A DNA stretch of 42,591 nucleotides from Chara braunii (lineage: Eukaryota > Streptophyta > Charophyceae > Charales > Characeae), in the NCBI GenBank assembly GCA_003427395.1, contig BFEA01000047.1:1876922-1919512 (forward strand), given 5' to 3'. Both the position numbers and the translations under genes were made by a program. The first letter of the stretch is position 1; every line of letters begins with the position of its first letter. The notes under the pieces are model-generated. The model was not told the DNA's origin, did not search any database, and saw only the letters and a program-made list of their open reading frames with translations. Shown piece by piece: positions 32,740-42,591 of this stretch.

Positions 32740-33960
32740 ACCTCATCCTATTCCCTCCCGGTCTTTCCATTCTCCATTTAAATACCAGTTTAACACCCTG
32801 ACTACTAGCTACCACCTCTTGCCCCAGCACATTCTGGATGAAGCGAGTCCTGTACTCATGAGCCTGTTCCGGATGTTGCTGGCTTTGCCTCCTCACCCTC
32901 TTCCATTGTGCTTGCAGATCGGTTTCAATTAGTGTGAGGAGTATCTCCTTTGCCTCCTGCTTGTGCATTGACTGCTTTTCGATGGTGATTTGGCATCTTT
33001 GTTTCCAAATAGTCCAGAGGCTGTATTGTCTTATCAGCTGGAACATGTGCTTCTCAAATGGTTGCCATTGGCTTGGGAGGTCGAGTCCCAGCAATACGGT
33101 GGTCGTGGATAACGGAAAGGGAGCCTGTGATAGTCTTGGCTTCCTCCCAAATACTGTTTGCCTCTGCGCATTCCAAGAGGTAGTGCAACATTGTCCCCAG
33201 GGTCCCTGCTTGGCATACCTGTGCACAAGGCGTTGGCCGGGTCCCTTTGGGCCTGACTTCTTCTCTCGTTTAGCCATGCGTTCACCGAAAGCGCCACATG
33301 GGCTATTAGCCACTGCATACTTCTGACTATACCCAGGCGTATTGTGTTGATCAATGCTCATGGTATTTTGGGTAGTTGATTCCGTGGTACCCCTACCCTG
33401 TTCTCCCATCGCTTTGACAGTGGTGTCGTCAGGGGGTGAGATCTCCTTCGCAGTCTGTACCCGATTTGAGTGGTGTAGTACAAGATGTTGACCCTTCTGG
33501 TCACTCCTGTTCTTCCGCTTCTGATGTTCCACGCCCACTCCCCTGGGTCCACCTCCAGTTCTTCCACCAGTGTGGCTGGGCAGAATATTGTGAAGTCCTC
33601 TGTCTCTACCACTCTCACTTTACACACGTGTTGTTTTTGAATGGTGATTGGTGCTTTGGAGTCCCGATCCAGTAGGCAAGTGGTGCTGCCTGGATTTGTG
33701 ATGGTATACATGTCCGCGTGCAGCCATTCCTTTCTTGTGGGCTTCTGGCCCCAGATTCTGAAGGCTTCTCCTGGTTCCTTGTCATGTTGCCATGTGGCCC
33801 AGTCTCCCAGGCACCACTGTGTTCCTTTCCGCAGTAGCTCTGTCCACCCTTGTGGTATGGCCGCCAAGAGGACCTTGAAGTTCTCAGATAGTCTTCCACC
33901 GCTTTTCCCCTTCTGCCCATAGGTGTTTGACCTGTCATACCCCGTGCTCTAACCACTTCC
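32740..33960 (-). pseudogene. LINE ORF2 3' end, copy 2
   Basis: It is collinear with copy 1 but diverged. AAIPQGWTELLRKGTQWCLG (about 33850) matches its SIPLDW block, and ELEVDPGEWAWNIRSGRTGV (about 33560) its LDPEEW block. A frame at about 33160-33240 gives PCAQVCQAGTLGTMLHYLLE then C, a C-x3-C...H-x4-C pattern of the zf-RVT type. QYSLWTIWKQRCQI (about 33020) matches VIWALWQKWCIHAI. The frame is open for 169 codons at 33358-33867 and then shifts. The two copies may be separate insertions or a duplication. Confidence 0.72.
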
Positions 33961-36180
33961 CCCACTTAGTGTCCTCGGCCGAGAGTGTTAATGGTTTCCC
34001 CTGTGCGTCCTTGATACTTGAATTGCAGAACAACGGCTGTCGGAGAACTTTTTCCCTCATGTGTGGCTCCCTTACCTTAGCCTAACTATGTTTGTATGTT
34101 TTAGGGACAGTCCTATTTTTCCTCATTGTGACTGTTCGCTGTGTCCCTCCAGGTTAAGAGGTACAAACCCCAGAATAAGAGTTACCTTGCGGACGAGAGG
34201 GTGGGATCTGCATCACCTTCAGTGCCCTGTTCTTCATCATTCGGCTTGCCTTTCAGCGATCAGTTAGGTGCTCTGTGCGCATGTCTGTTTTATGGAATAC
34301 CCTAATATCAGCACCAGATCCTGCCAGCAACCTCAAGTTATAGGAAGATGGAGAGTGCAAGGCTGGCCACATTGATGTAGCTGACCACATTTCCCCAAGT
34401 GCAAGACCGACCACGTTGGTGTGGTTGAGCGCCCGCTGCCCACACACCCATCTCCCTGAAAGCACATTTGCATACCATTAAAAAAGGGGTGTGGGCCAGA
34501 GGAAACCAACCTGTACCAAACAACAAAAGTCACAAGTCATTATTTTTTGACCGTTCCCCCAGAGAAAGACACAACAAACACTATCCCAAAACAACGGCGG
34601 CCAGACTGTCCTACCATCCTACCATGTGAGTGGCGCTGTTTCTGCCGGCTTTTGTGGGCGATTTTTTGCTTAGTCTGCAATCCTTGAGGTGGTGATTCGT
34701 TGAGGAGGGATTGCTGTTGAGGTGGAGTTGATCGGAGGGAAGGTTTGATGATGATTACTTTTGGTTTCCTCATGCTTTCTCCTCCCCCCTCTCCTGGTTC
34801 TCCCTAAGTAATGCATGTTTTCAGCAAGGAGGTATCTTCCATCCATGAGCCCTTCCCTGCTGCTCCCACCTCGAGTACACCAATGTTACTGTCGTCCCAC
34901 GTCTCGGAGAATGATACGCCATCTTCCAATTGCCCCTTGTGGGAACATTGCTGTTTGAATTTTTCACTGAGCGTCTTGCACAACATTCCCCAGACAGGGT
35001 ACCTTCTTGGATCTCTGCACTCCCGATCTGACCCCAGTACGCAGAAAAGTCCAATGCAATATGGCTTTGGGAGGCGCACTGTGATCTGTGATTTGAGAAC
35101 CTGATGAACCAGGAGGTTGGTAAGTGGAGCTGAGCTTGGCAATGCAGATCAGCGGAGCATGGGGGAGGCTATTGGTAACTGCGTTTTCAACTGCCGGATG
35201 TCAGGCTGCGTCCCTTGCAGACAATACTACCATCTTCCCCAGAGCATAACACATATGCGTTGTAACTTGTAAACGAATACAACGCATAGGCCGCTTTCTA
35301 AGCAAGTGTGTTCTATTCGAACAGCCCTGATATTCGAATACAATGCACTTGTGTTCTATTCGAATCGTGGATTTTTTTTCGGATACTAGAAAACAACGCC
35401 TGTGCATTATGTTCGGGAGAAGACAGTAGTAAGGGTCTTTTGATGGTTTGTTTTGCGGTGGAGCCAACAACGAGGAGGTACTAAGATGGTGAGAATGCTG
35501 AAAAGGGGACTTCTGAACTGTGAATTCCATCTTATTGGCCTAATCCTCTCCTCATACATTAGGACCAGTTAGTGATGGCAACACTAACTGGTCCTCATAA
35601 ATTAAATTCTACTTGTTTACCTAAAGCATTGCTACGACAAATAAATATTAAAAATAACCATTGACAACGTGTCACATACCGTAACGGTGCAGACCAGAAC
35701 AAGAACCGACCTCTCTCACAAAGTACAAGATAGCGTAGCGGAAGACTTAGATACCAATGATCCGAACAATCAATGCTGCAATGCAGCCCCAAACATACAT
35801 CATCACCATTCCATGGTGTGAAGGGGCCTGGCGCTCACACAGGAAGAATGTGCCAGTCCCCAACCATTCACAGACGAAAAAAAGGGGGGTTAGATGAAGA
35901 AGAGGGGAAGATGGGAATGTCGTCAACACCAAGTCTTCGGCACAGGCCCCAAATAATCCCTCGTCAAATGTCTGAATCCCAATGTCGAGTCTGGACCCAA
36001 TGTCGTCAAGTCCCAAAGTCACAACTCTCTCTCTCTCTCTCTCGTAGTCCGCAGATACTGGGAAGTCAGGTAGCGAGAGGGTGAAGAAGAGATGGTGGAC
36101 TTAGAAGAGGAGGAAGAAGAACTCTCTCTCTCTCTCTCAGTCCGTGACTCAGCAAGTGGATGTTTGAAGTTATCTCATAC
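33961..36180. other. Unassigned sequence upstream of LINE copy 2
   Basis: A minus-strand frame at 34804-35142 (112 codons) lies upstream in the LINE orientation and could be part of its first ORF, but I recognise no motif. At 35270-35370 the words tgtgttctattcgaa and cgaatacaa.gca each occur twice. (CT)n tracts at 36025-36043 and 36122-36138 sit just downstream of the carrier exon. Confidence 0.4.
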
Positions 36181-36526
36181 CTACTTGCCTGTAGATTCCT
36201 GCCTGCACTTGCTGCTTGACTAGCTCCGGAGGAACGCGAACAACGCTTGCGAACATGTTTCCAACGACAGCGCCAACCATGGGTGGTAGCCATTGACTGC
36301 TGCTGGAGCATTTGACCAGCCCTCGGCGCTTTTCACAGGAGTGGGTTCGGTCCTCCAAGAGTTGTTTCACAAACTCATAGGTTGTGAAGAACACTGCTGA
36401 TGATGGGGCTGAGGTGGCAACTGATGCCACGAACCCAGCATAGAATCCCATAGGTCCTTGCTTTCTTGCTATACCAATCATACAGTCCATAATGTTTTCA
36501 TAGCTCCCTCTGACTGCCGCCGGTCC
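36181..36526 (-). CDS. Mitochondrial carrier (SLC25/SAM-carrier-like), internal exon
   Basis: It encodes about 115 residues. DCMIGIARKQGPMGFYAGF is the end of the first carrier repeat, APSSAVFFTTYEFVKQLLE is the following transmembrane helix, and MVGAVVGNMFASVVRVPPEL then VKQQVQ is the second-repeat Px[DE]xxK signature. This layout matches S-adenosylmethionine carriers of the inner mitochondrial membrane. The acceptor is ctgtaacag before GGACCG, with an in-frame TAA just outside it. Two donors are possible: gtatga after 36181 (phase 1) or gtaggt after 36185 (phase 0, matching the phase-0 exon at 8691-8843). An extra basic, Cys/Ser-rich insertion (EDRTHSCEKRRGLVKCSSSS) lies between helices. 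N-terminal exon(s) were not found. Confidence 0.82.
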
Positions 36527-39441
36527 CTGTTACAGGACGATGGACCAATTCACTTTTAAACCCTCTGTTCAACTCTGCGGCCCTTTTAAACTCCCCCTTG
36601 CCCCCTTTCAAGCTTCCTTTGGCAGAAGGCTTCACATGCTATTCAACGTTCTCTTAGACACTGTTTTCTCAAATCTGACCTTCTCAACGACATTTTTGAG
36701 ACAGCAAAGGATTACAATTAGAAAGCTTCCTTTGGCAGAGGCTTCACACTCTTCAATCAATGTTCAGAGTCTCTTCTTAGACCTGTTTTCAAATCTGATC
36801 TTCGCAAGGACATATTCGAGACAGCACAGGATCACAATTAGAGGGTGATTTTAGTTACCAACCGAAAATTCCCTTGTAGGCGCACAACTATAATGACCCA
36901 GTTTATATTTGAAAAGACAGTGTGTGCTGATTCTCAGGGTCAGGCATAACTTGTCCTATGTTTATTACTATGCTGGCGCAGACCTGAGTGTTTTTGGTCA
37001 CACGTTCACACTCTTTGTAGCATAAAAATAGCACCAGGAACGCCTGGCCATAATAGTTGAGCCGTCTCTCGTTAGATCGAAATGACTTCTGCATGCTCGG
37101 GCATCCACGGTCTTCCACTGTCAAAATGGTAGAGGTAAGGAGGGCATGGGTCAGTCACAGAGTTACTCTTGCATGTCATTTCATTTGTTCCGTTTTCCCA
37201 CTCCCATGTTTCCTTAGTGGTTCGTGTGCACCCTTTTGTAGTAGTACCAATTTTTATTCTCTGTTCCTTTGGGGGGGAGGGGGGGGTCGTGGAAGCGGCA
37301 GTCAGTTCTTTATCCACCAGCAAGTCGTAAAGAAGTGAACAAAACTCAACAAACCCACACTTCTCCCCATTAAAGGTAGGAGCTCCACTGTGTGGCAAAC
37401 TCCGTTTCCACAGAGGCCCATCAGGCCCGTGATGGCTCAGTAGGGCCTAAAACCGCTAGTAGACTGCCCCAGCCTTGCAGGAAATGACGATTTGCCAACT
37501 TCGAACTTTTTTTCGGGGCTCAGGGCTACCAGGCCACAATGGCTGGTGGCGCCAGCCAAAAAAAAGAAAATAGTGCGCTGCTGGCGGTTCGGAAAGGCTT
37601 GGCATGCAGTGCGCACCTCCAGGCACGGGTGTACTGGTGGTTTAAAGGCCCGGTAGAGGTACTGAGGGCGTGCGGGTGTGTTTTAGGTCTGAGTACTTTT
37701 TGTCCGTCTGTTTTTTTATTTTCAGACCGTTTTTTTGTCTGTTCCCAGGTGTGTCGGCCTGGGCTGTGCCATTTCAGTTTCAGCCCAGTCCTGTTGTGTC
37801 GTTTGGACCATGCTGGTCCAGGTCGTTTTCCTGCAGGCCCAGTGGCTGCCCTTAGGCCTGCATTTCCAGGTTTTGGGCTGAACCGTTTTTCTGATTGGTT
37901 CAGCCCTGTTGGTCGCTTTGCAGCAGTGAGAGAAGGCCACCTTTAGGGCTCGAGGCTGGACCAGTTTTCGGACTAGCATCCAGGACCGTTGATCGATTTG
38001 ACAGATCGGACGGCCCTGGATTCAGGCCTCCCTAAGGATTGTTAGACCCAGTGCTATTTATAGCTGGATCCAGCCTCACTTCCTTACACAGTGTTTGGGG
38101 TTAGGCTTGGCGCTATGCTGCTTGTGCAGCGCTAGAGGAGGTTGCATTAGGTTAGTGCTGCAACCAGGAGGAATAGCGGCGGAGAGACAGAGAGGACCCT
38201 GGGAGGTAGGCGACTCACCTGCTGACGCCAGAGCTTGGTCTCCATTGCTGGCCCAGGGGCCGTCAGGTCCAGCATCAGCCAGCTCAAGCGTCATCTTTCG
38301 TGGGTAGTATCTGTCCATCTGAGAGAGAGGAGAAAGGGGTTCTTCTTCTTCCATTCTCCTGCTCCACCCTCCATATCCACCTTCCTCATCCATGAGAGAG
38401 AGGGAGAAATCTGAGACTTGGAAACTATCTTGAGGGTTGACGCACAGACCTGGTCATGTTGTGGACACTGAGACTTTGGGGAAGACTACTTGGGTCGACG
38501 ACTACATTGTGTGCCCGTTCACTTCCTCTCTCCCCCTTCGTCCCACCTTCCCTATCCCTTCGTCAGTGTAAATGTATGTGACGTCAGGCAGCATTCTTCT
38601 GTGCATGTGCTGCCTGACCTGATCCGATTGTATGCTGCTGAGATCTGGCTCATGTCCGTGTCAGAATGGCTCACATCTGCTCATTTCCAGTGTTCTGCTG
38701 CATCACATCGTTGTTTCTTCTTTTTCTTGGATTTCCTCCAACTGCGCCATGCCCATCTGATGTTTCTGGGCATGCGACACTCTCTGCCACTATTGCAATC
38801 CTAAGGTTCTTACCTCCTCTAATTCCAGTAACCTTTGAGATAACATAAGGTACAAATAAAAACCTTCCAGACCCTGGACATGAGTACTGAACTTGTTTGC
38901 TTATAAAGCTGAAACGCCGCAGGCAAAATTGACAAAGTGGGACAGATTTATCAGCAACTCCCAGGCAGTTCAAGTCCGAGTTTTGCTGAGTATGAGTCTG
39001 CTCTGCTACATTTTTCTGAGCTTTGAGTTTTCTCCGGATGTGTGTCTTGGTGGGCAATTTTTGAATGTTCTGAAATTGTGTGTGATTGGGCAATATACCA
39101 TCTCCACCTGAAAATAACGCCCCGGCATTATATATTCAACTTACCCTAACAAGTTAAAAACTCAGATTTTTTGTTTTTTGAAACTTTTTTCGCTCGCTTT
39201 TTTCCGAATAGAACCCCCCTATAACGCCCAGGAGGTATATTTGAATGGAATTCCAGGGCGTTGATTTTGGAAAGTGTTGCAGAGAGGAAAGGGGGGTAAA
39301 CACGAGGTTTGAGGGGGATTGAATAGGGGTTGAAAGGGGGTTGAAAGGGGTTTATCTTCAGAGGGGTGTTCTTTAGTTCGATTTTTTCTATTTCGTTTTT
39401 AAACTTTCTTATATGCGAATTAATACGGAATTCCTTTTATT
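36527..39441. other. Presumed intron upstream of the carrier exon, no gene seen
   Basis: It contains a two-copy tandem repeat (listed separately), a G-run at 37271-37287 and T-rich stretches. I searched the minus strand for the first-repeat PxDxxKxR motif of the carrier and did not find it, so the first coding exon probably lies outside the window. Confidence 0.4.
36610..36842. repeat. Two-copy tandem repeat, about 113-120 bp unit
   Basis: Copies 36610-36722 and 36723-36842 both start aagcttcctttggcag and end with gacagca.aggat.acaattaga. They differ by scattered substitutions and small indels. Confidence 0.88.
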
Positions 39442-40505
39442 TGTGCGAGGATTGAGCCCTCGTGAGGCCCTTCTCGGGCATGCAAATGTTCAGGGCTGCG
39501 GCCCCCAGCAAGCCTCGTGCCCGCCCTAAGTGAAGGCGGGTATGTACATCCACGAGAGGCCTGTTTTCGACATTTTTCCGTACGTGGGGTATCAGAGAGT
39601 TGCAGCACGCCAGTTGGTTACAGAGCAACGTGAGCCTTCTGTGGCTCCTTCCAGAAGCAACAGCCGTGCTGTCCAGTTGAGCCCAAGGATCAGGTGGTTG
39701 CGCCCTGGGCACACGCAGTGAGAGGCCACACATCACGCAGTGGCCGCGGACCAATGAGAATGCAGCATTGTCATCACACATCTACCGTGTGTCAATGAGA
39801 ATGAGGCAAACACTTGGAGCCTGGAGGGCTACCTGGACGTGCCTAACTGCACGAGGCCCGGACCAGTATCTGAAACTGGGCCTGGGCGCAGAAACTTGGG
39901 GCCAACCTGAAACTACTGGTCCCCTACATGTCAGGCCCAGAACGGCCAGCAGGAGGGCCCACTTTCCATATAGGAAAGTGAGAGCCCAGGGGCACGCATT
40001 CTGGCCTGGCAGGGCAATGCGGTCACGCTGGTGCACCAGCACATGAGCTGCTGCGCTACGCTGCAGGCGTGACGCGCACACGGGTGCTGAGGTGAGAGGG
40101 GCCTGCTGAGGCAGCCGGCGCAAGGCAGCCATAGCCGGCGCAGGCGCAGTGATGGTGATGGTGGTCTTCGGGTAGGAGGCGCATGCAGAGGGGAGACAGG
40201 GTGTGATGAGAGGAAGTTCGAGTCACGTACCTCGTGTATGTTGGCGGTCTGCATGGTCGATGATGTCACATACATTGGTCTTCAACTTCGATGTGTCCTG
40301 TTGCATGAATGTAGATAGGATGGGTGCTGGGGGCCATTCAGTGGGAGCGACATTGGATACTATGTTGGTGTGGCCAGAGAGCGTCAGCATTAACATTTGG
40401 GTTCACTGTATTCGGATGGTATCGTGGTTCATTGTGCTCTTTGCTAGGTACATGACAATCTGGGCTACTATGTGATTTTGCGATTTATCGCTCATATTCC
40501 TTGCA
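39442..40505 (+). repeat. Solo LTR related to element A, with possible 7-bp target duplication
   Basis: It starts TGTGCGAGGATTGAGC and ends CTCATATTCCTTGCA. It is collinear with 11387-12463 through most of its length (shared GCCCGCCCTAAGTGAAGGCGGG, CCAGTTGGTT, ggatactatgttggtgtggcc). The 7 bases before it (39435-39441) and after it (40506-40512) are both TTTTATT, though the AT-rich context weakens this. Confidence 0.75.
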
Positions 40506-40702
40506 TTTTATTTATTAAAAAAAAAAAAAAGAACCTCTCTGTTCTGGCTCCTACCGTTCTGGCGAGCAACAGTCCGGTTCCTCTTTCCCTGGCAAGTCAA
40601 AGGTGAATACAATAATGACACACACCACGGTCCTCCCCATTATGGCTGAGAGACCCAAGTGGACGACATTGATTACTTCCCCTGGGGAAGGATGTACCCC
40701 TG
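40506..40702. repeat. Copy of the 29400-29560 interspersed repeat
   Basis: After a poly-A run (40517-40530), the sequence resembles 29400-29560, including cagtccggttcct and a cattgattactt segment. It ends against the element D LTR. Confidence 0.5.
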
Positions 40703-41819
40703 TGTTATGAACTTGGTTGTCTGACAATTTGTTTGCCACTCGCACACTGAAGAACGCACACACGCCCATACATGCATGAGACAAAGGGGAGGAGGAGACA
40801 GAGTCCAACTGCACACAGACCAGAGATAAGCAGCGGAATAGCAACCATGCACAAAAGGGGAGAATACACACGGTGTTTCTCTCTCTCTTACACACTCTCA
40901 ACAACCAATCACAATATGACACTGCGAAGATCACAATTGGAATATGACACAGATGATGAGCCAACTNAANTCAATTAACCNCAANTATCGTTACAGAGTT
41001 TAACCCAATATCTCGCCACCTCAGTACCACACACTCCACTCACTACTCCACTCCCAGAGTCTAGCGCTCCACTGAAACAGCCTCCCAGAGGCCAGCGCCA
41101 TACACCCAGATNAAGATCATGAACAGCGATGTAGTCCCCAGTGNCGATGAGTCACTCTGACGATGAAGAAGGCAGCTATGGCTGCCAAGCTGCTACCGTA
41201 GCAGCAACGCCCACATATACCCAGCGAAGAGCCTNTGAATAGTCCTGCCAAGCGNAGATACCCCCAGAGGGTAGATGCGTTGANACCAGCCCCANNTATG
41301 GCTGTCTCAAGTAGGCCGGCTATGGCTGCCTCACGTAGTTGAAGTCTCAGGTGCCGCTGTAGACTCTCAGCGCTGCACAACTTGGTTGGCCCCAAACGCT
41401 GCATGCGAAAAATGAAAAGCCAAAAGTCCCCCAACGATTTTNCTACCAGACTTATAGACTTCCTACTCTAGCTAGACCTAGACCNGACTGACTGACTGAC
41501 CGGTACCGTTGCTGTTTCGGCCTCTCGGCCTCTACCGTACCCGGCTATAGGCTATAGGACCGTATAGCAGTATAGGCCACATAGGGCCTGTCTGTCCTAG
41601 GGGTAGCCCGGGCCTGCTATAGGCAGTTAGGGTAGCTGTAGGAATTCGGTTAGTACCGCGCCTGTATTTTCCCAGAATTATAGATCTGTCCCTCACGAAT
41701 TTCCTCACAGGCAGGTCTCTCGGTTAGCCCTCAGCCAAACGAAATTACAAATCTAACCCTCTAGGTTAGTGTACAGCCTCGCAATCAAACTCGGCAGCAG
41801 AAATCAGCAAGTCATTGCA
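40703..41819 (-). repeat. Element D 3' LTR (about 1117 bp)
   Basis: On the minus strand it starts TGCAATGACTTGCTGATTTC and ends CAAGTTCATAACA. The ends resemble the element B LTRs (TGTAATGAC... and ...TCATAACA), so it is a related subfamily. A short purine run GGAGGG lies just before it (about 41826-41831) as a possible PPT. Several single N calls reduce certainty. Confidence 0.7.
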
Positions 41820-41822
41820 GGC

Positions 41823-42591
41823 TTACCCTCCCCGGGAGCGAGGATCTCCGAGNTAGGGGTGCAGGCGAGGTGAACGGCGAAGGTTACCCTTCTGAGCCGC
41901 TTCATACCGCAACACAATAGACTTTGCTNTCTTTAGAAGGTCCTTCCTGTAATACCACCGATTTTCAGTCGGCGGTTGGAAGGCGAACTTCACAAGATAN
42001 TGCCTGTCGGGGCCAGAGCCCCACTCGTCCTCAATGGACTCCACATCATATCCCTTACCAGGGATTGGTNGACCCCATTGAGGGGGCCGGTCCGGGAATG
42101 CATCAGCTGGAGTAAAGGGAAGCAGCTTAGATGCATGGAAGACCGGATAGGTACGTAGATGCAGCGGGACGTCNATGACATACGACGGATCGAAGGGATC
42201 AACGCCCACTGTATCTCGGACCTGCNATGGACCCAGGTAACGTGGCAGCAGCTTGGAGGAGATGTCCTCCTCCCTCGACAGCTCAGAGCTGGCCACCCAG
42301 ACATGATCACCAGTGCNGATGGGGAAGGCCGCCTGTGGCGATTAGCTTGTTCAATCATAGCCTTTTGGGCTTTGAACAAGTTCGCGCGNGCTCTTTCCAC
42401 ATCCAGACGATAGCGTCTGGCGAAATCTGTCGTGCCTAGGGTCAGATCAGGCTTAGCCTTATCGATAATATCATCAAGAGGCTGTCGTGGTTCACATCCT
42501 TAATGTAATCGGTAGGGACTGAACCCTGTCGAGGAGTGGACAGACATGTTATACATGAGTTGTGCCCTCGCTAAGTGGAGATCCCAGTCCT
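41823..42591 (-). pseudogene. Element D integrase end and chromodomain-like tail, partial
   Basis: From the right edge, minus-strand frames give LARAQLMYNMSVHSSTGFSP, then AQKAMIEQANRHRRPS, then LLPRYLGP and SYV.DVPLHLRTYPVFHASK of the integrase GPY/F module. The tail YDVESIEDEWGSGPDR with YLVKFAFQPPTENRWYYRKD is the clearest chromodomain-like block in the window. A TAA near 42501 falls where Tyr is expected (LHxGCEP), and N calls break the frame. The element continues beyond the window, so its integrity cannot be judged. Confidence 0.82.

Noticed and set aside
34804-35142. Minus-strand frame as LINE ORF1
   Set aside because: Its position and strand fit, but I see no zinc knuckle or other ORF1 motif, so it is mentioned only as a possibility.
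8844-36180. Missing middle exon of the carrier gene (GxYxGY-type segment)
   Set aside because: I scanned the plus strand for the reverse complement of this codon pattern and found no convincing hit. It may lie in the 740-base gap, or be too diverged for reading by eye.

Overview
This is a repeat-dominated eukaryotic nuclear window with intron-bearing host sequence, Ty3/gypsy-type LTR retrotransposons, a non-LTR (LINE) element and many microsatellites. There is no prokaryotic-style gene packing. The retroelement domains (gag zinc knuckle, protease, RT, RNase H, integrase with GPY/F module and chromodomain-like tail), the initiator-Met-like primer site and the low gene density suggest a large plant-lineage genome. 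A charophyte green alga with giant introns, such as Chara, is my best guess, but this is inference only.

The one host gene I can support is a mitochondrial solute carrier (SLC25 type, most like S-adenosylmethionine carriers) on the minus strand. A 3' exon lies at 8691-8843 and an upstream exon at 36181-36526. Both are in the right order with usable splice sites and in-frame stops just outside them. If they belong to one gene, more than 27 kb of retroelement-filled sequence separates them. The first exon(s), a short linking exon and the last exon(s) were not found.

Layout. 1-758: short tandem repeats. 759-8493: a near-complete but dead gypsy element on the minus strand (element A), with LTRs, PBS, PPT, gag, protease, RT, RNase H, integrase and chromo tail. 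8494-11386: carrier exon, (GAA)n and duplicated (CT)n modules. 11387-12463: solo LTR related to element A. 12464-15270: microsatellites and unassigned intronic sequence. 15271-16627: solo LTR of a second family. 16628-20584: tandem repeats and AT-rich sequence. 20585-27833: element B, a gypsy element of the second family on the minus strand. It is interrupted by an inverted solo LTR of its own family (22712-24083) and has lost RNase H and the integrase zinc finger. 29048-29337: LTR fragment. 30290-33960: two diverged copies of one LINE ORF2 3' end. 36181-36526: carrier exon. 39442-40505: solo LTR of the element A family. 40703-42591: 3' LTR and integrase/chromo end of a third gypsy element (D), running off the window.

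None of the retroelement genes is intact. Where I can guess the ancestral codon, most in-frame stops fit C-to-T or G-to-A changes, which suggests decay of methylated DNA. The most notable points are the giant-intron carrier gene, the nested LTR whose removal with one target-site copy restores the host element's frame, a 57-bp fold-back made from gag sequence inside element A, and a small hairpin conserved in all LTRs of the A family.
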